Of a DNA stretch of 64,000 nucleotides, positions 63,743-64,000 are shown piece after piece. Under the pieces are notes generated by a model. The model was not told the DNA's origin. It searched no databases and was given only the letters and a program-made list of their open reading frames with translations. Source of the stretch: Microcoleus sp. AS-A8 (GTDB lineage Bacteria; Cyanobacteriota; Cyanobacteriia; Cyanobacteriales; Coleofasciculaceae); NCBI GenBank assembly GCA_039962225.1, contig JAMPKV010000012.1, positions 143,346 to 207,345 on the forward strand, written 5' to 3'. The first letter of the stretch is position 1. Each line of letters starts with the position of its first letter. A program made the position numbers and the translations under genes.

Positions 63743-64000
63743 GTGCAGCGCGGCAGAAATAACCCACCAGTCTAGAGTGGGGTGACAACTAGGGGTAAAC
63801 TTTAGAATAGCCTGTGTCATCAGGCTTGGTGTGAGTCACGATAACTTAAGCCATGCCCAGTCCTAAAGCTACTCCGATTATCCTGTCCCAAAGGTGAGGT
63901 GATTAACCCTTCTATTGGTGCCACTCGTACTGAACAAGACTTCAAAAACCATATCGCCAAAACTCTCGACACCGACCCAGAGGCAGGTTGGATTTTCATC
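63743..64000 (+). mobile_element. Second IS630-family element, left end, internally deleted
   Basis: The left inverted repeat (63743-63770) begins GTGCAGCGCGGCAGAAATAA, related to the right repeat of the preceding element (GTACAGCGTGGCTAAAATAA). The element starts right after the TA at 63741-63742 that also borders the first IS, so the two elements abut and share that dinucleotide. It continues past the window end. Confidence 0.75.
63853..64000 (+). pseudogene. IS630 transposase with a large internal deletion (runs off window)
   Basis: Begins MPSPKATPIILSQ, the N-terminus typical of another IS630 subgroup, then a stop. From about 63890 in a different frame it gives KGEVINPSIGATRTEQDFKN and [11 protein letters not shown], which belongs some 180 residues further on in intact transposases. 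All of the DNA-binding region and the first catalytic Asp are missing. It is partial because the window ends within the catalytic region. Confidence 0.75.

Overview
The window reads as chromosomal DNA of a large-genome, probably filamentous, cyanobacterium. Supporting signs seen in the sequence are very frequent HIP1 sites (GCGATCGC), heptanucleotide tandem repeats of the STRR kind, many short palindromic interspersed repeats, and typical cyanobacterial gene families: a PatA-type response regulator, a pilus-type chemotaxis cluster, TIR-WD40, CHAT-TPR and pentapeptide-repeat proteins, and an EgtB/EgtC/EgtD set. No rRNA, tRNA, CRISPR array, prophage or plasmid origin was recognised. Genus is not determinable from the sequence alone.

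Layout. 0-2 kb: tail of a PD40/TolB-like protein, a periplasmic AMIN/Amidase_3 cell-wall amidase, and a decayed DUF389 membrane-protein gene. 2.4-8.2 kb: a 1513-residue protein with three TIR modules, one membrane helix and about 17 WD-type repeats, then an endonuclease/exonuclease/phosphatase-fold membrane protein. 8.2-15.5 kb: short CDF cation transporter, K+-channel remnant, cobalamin adenosyltransferase, macro-domain hydrolase translationally coupled to a PiT phosphate transporter, NAD-dependent DNA ligase, and two unrecognised proteins. 15.7-21.6 kb: two tandem paralogous Ser/Thr kinases, a fatty-acid hydroxylase/sterol desaturase-like enzyme with a clear terminator, a double-rhodanese membrane protein, and a TerB-like protein. 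21.8-37 kb: egtD, egtB and egtC (ergothioneine synthesis) surround a chemotaxis-like operon, PatA-type RR > CheY > CheW > MCP > hybrid CheA > CheW, of the type that controls type IV pili in cyanobacteria. 37.4-43.2 kb: a 1.9k-residue alpha-2-macroglobulin-like lipoprotein. 43.7-46.8 kb: msrB and the molybdate transporter modABC. 47-62 kb: a long minus-strand run with a methyltransferase, pentapeptide protein, creatininase-family enzyme, AlgI-type MBOAT acyltransferase with an SGNH-like partner, FAD-linked oxidase, secreted CHAT-TPR protein with a secreted partner, cytosine-deaminase-like amidohydrolase, ABC permease and an alpha/beta hydrolase. 62.35-64 kb: two IS630-family elements that abut directly.

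Systems that work together: (i) the pilus chemotaxis relay (methyl-accepting receptor, CheW, CheA, CheY and PatA outputs); (ii) ergothioneine synthesis by EgtD, EgtB and EgtC; (iii) ModABC molybdate import; (iv) MBOAT plus SGNH partner for acylation of an exported polymer; (v) the secreted CHAT-TPR protein and its partner with a duplicated domain. The best candidates for undescribed biology are the triple-TIR/transmembrane/WD40 receptor, the CHAT-TPR two-gene unit and the macro-PiT coupling. Repeat biology is also notable: small palindromic repeats sit in frame inside at least three coding sequences, and a structured 120-bp repeat lies at 37246-37365. All functional assignments come from motif reading; no database search was run.
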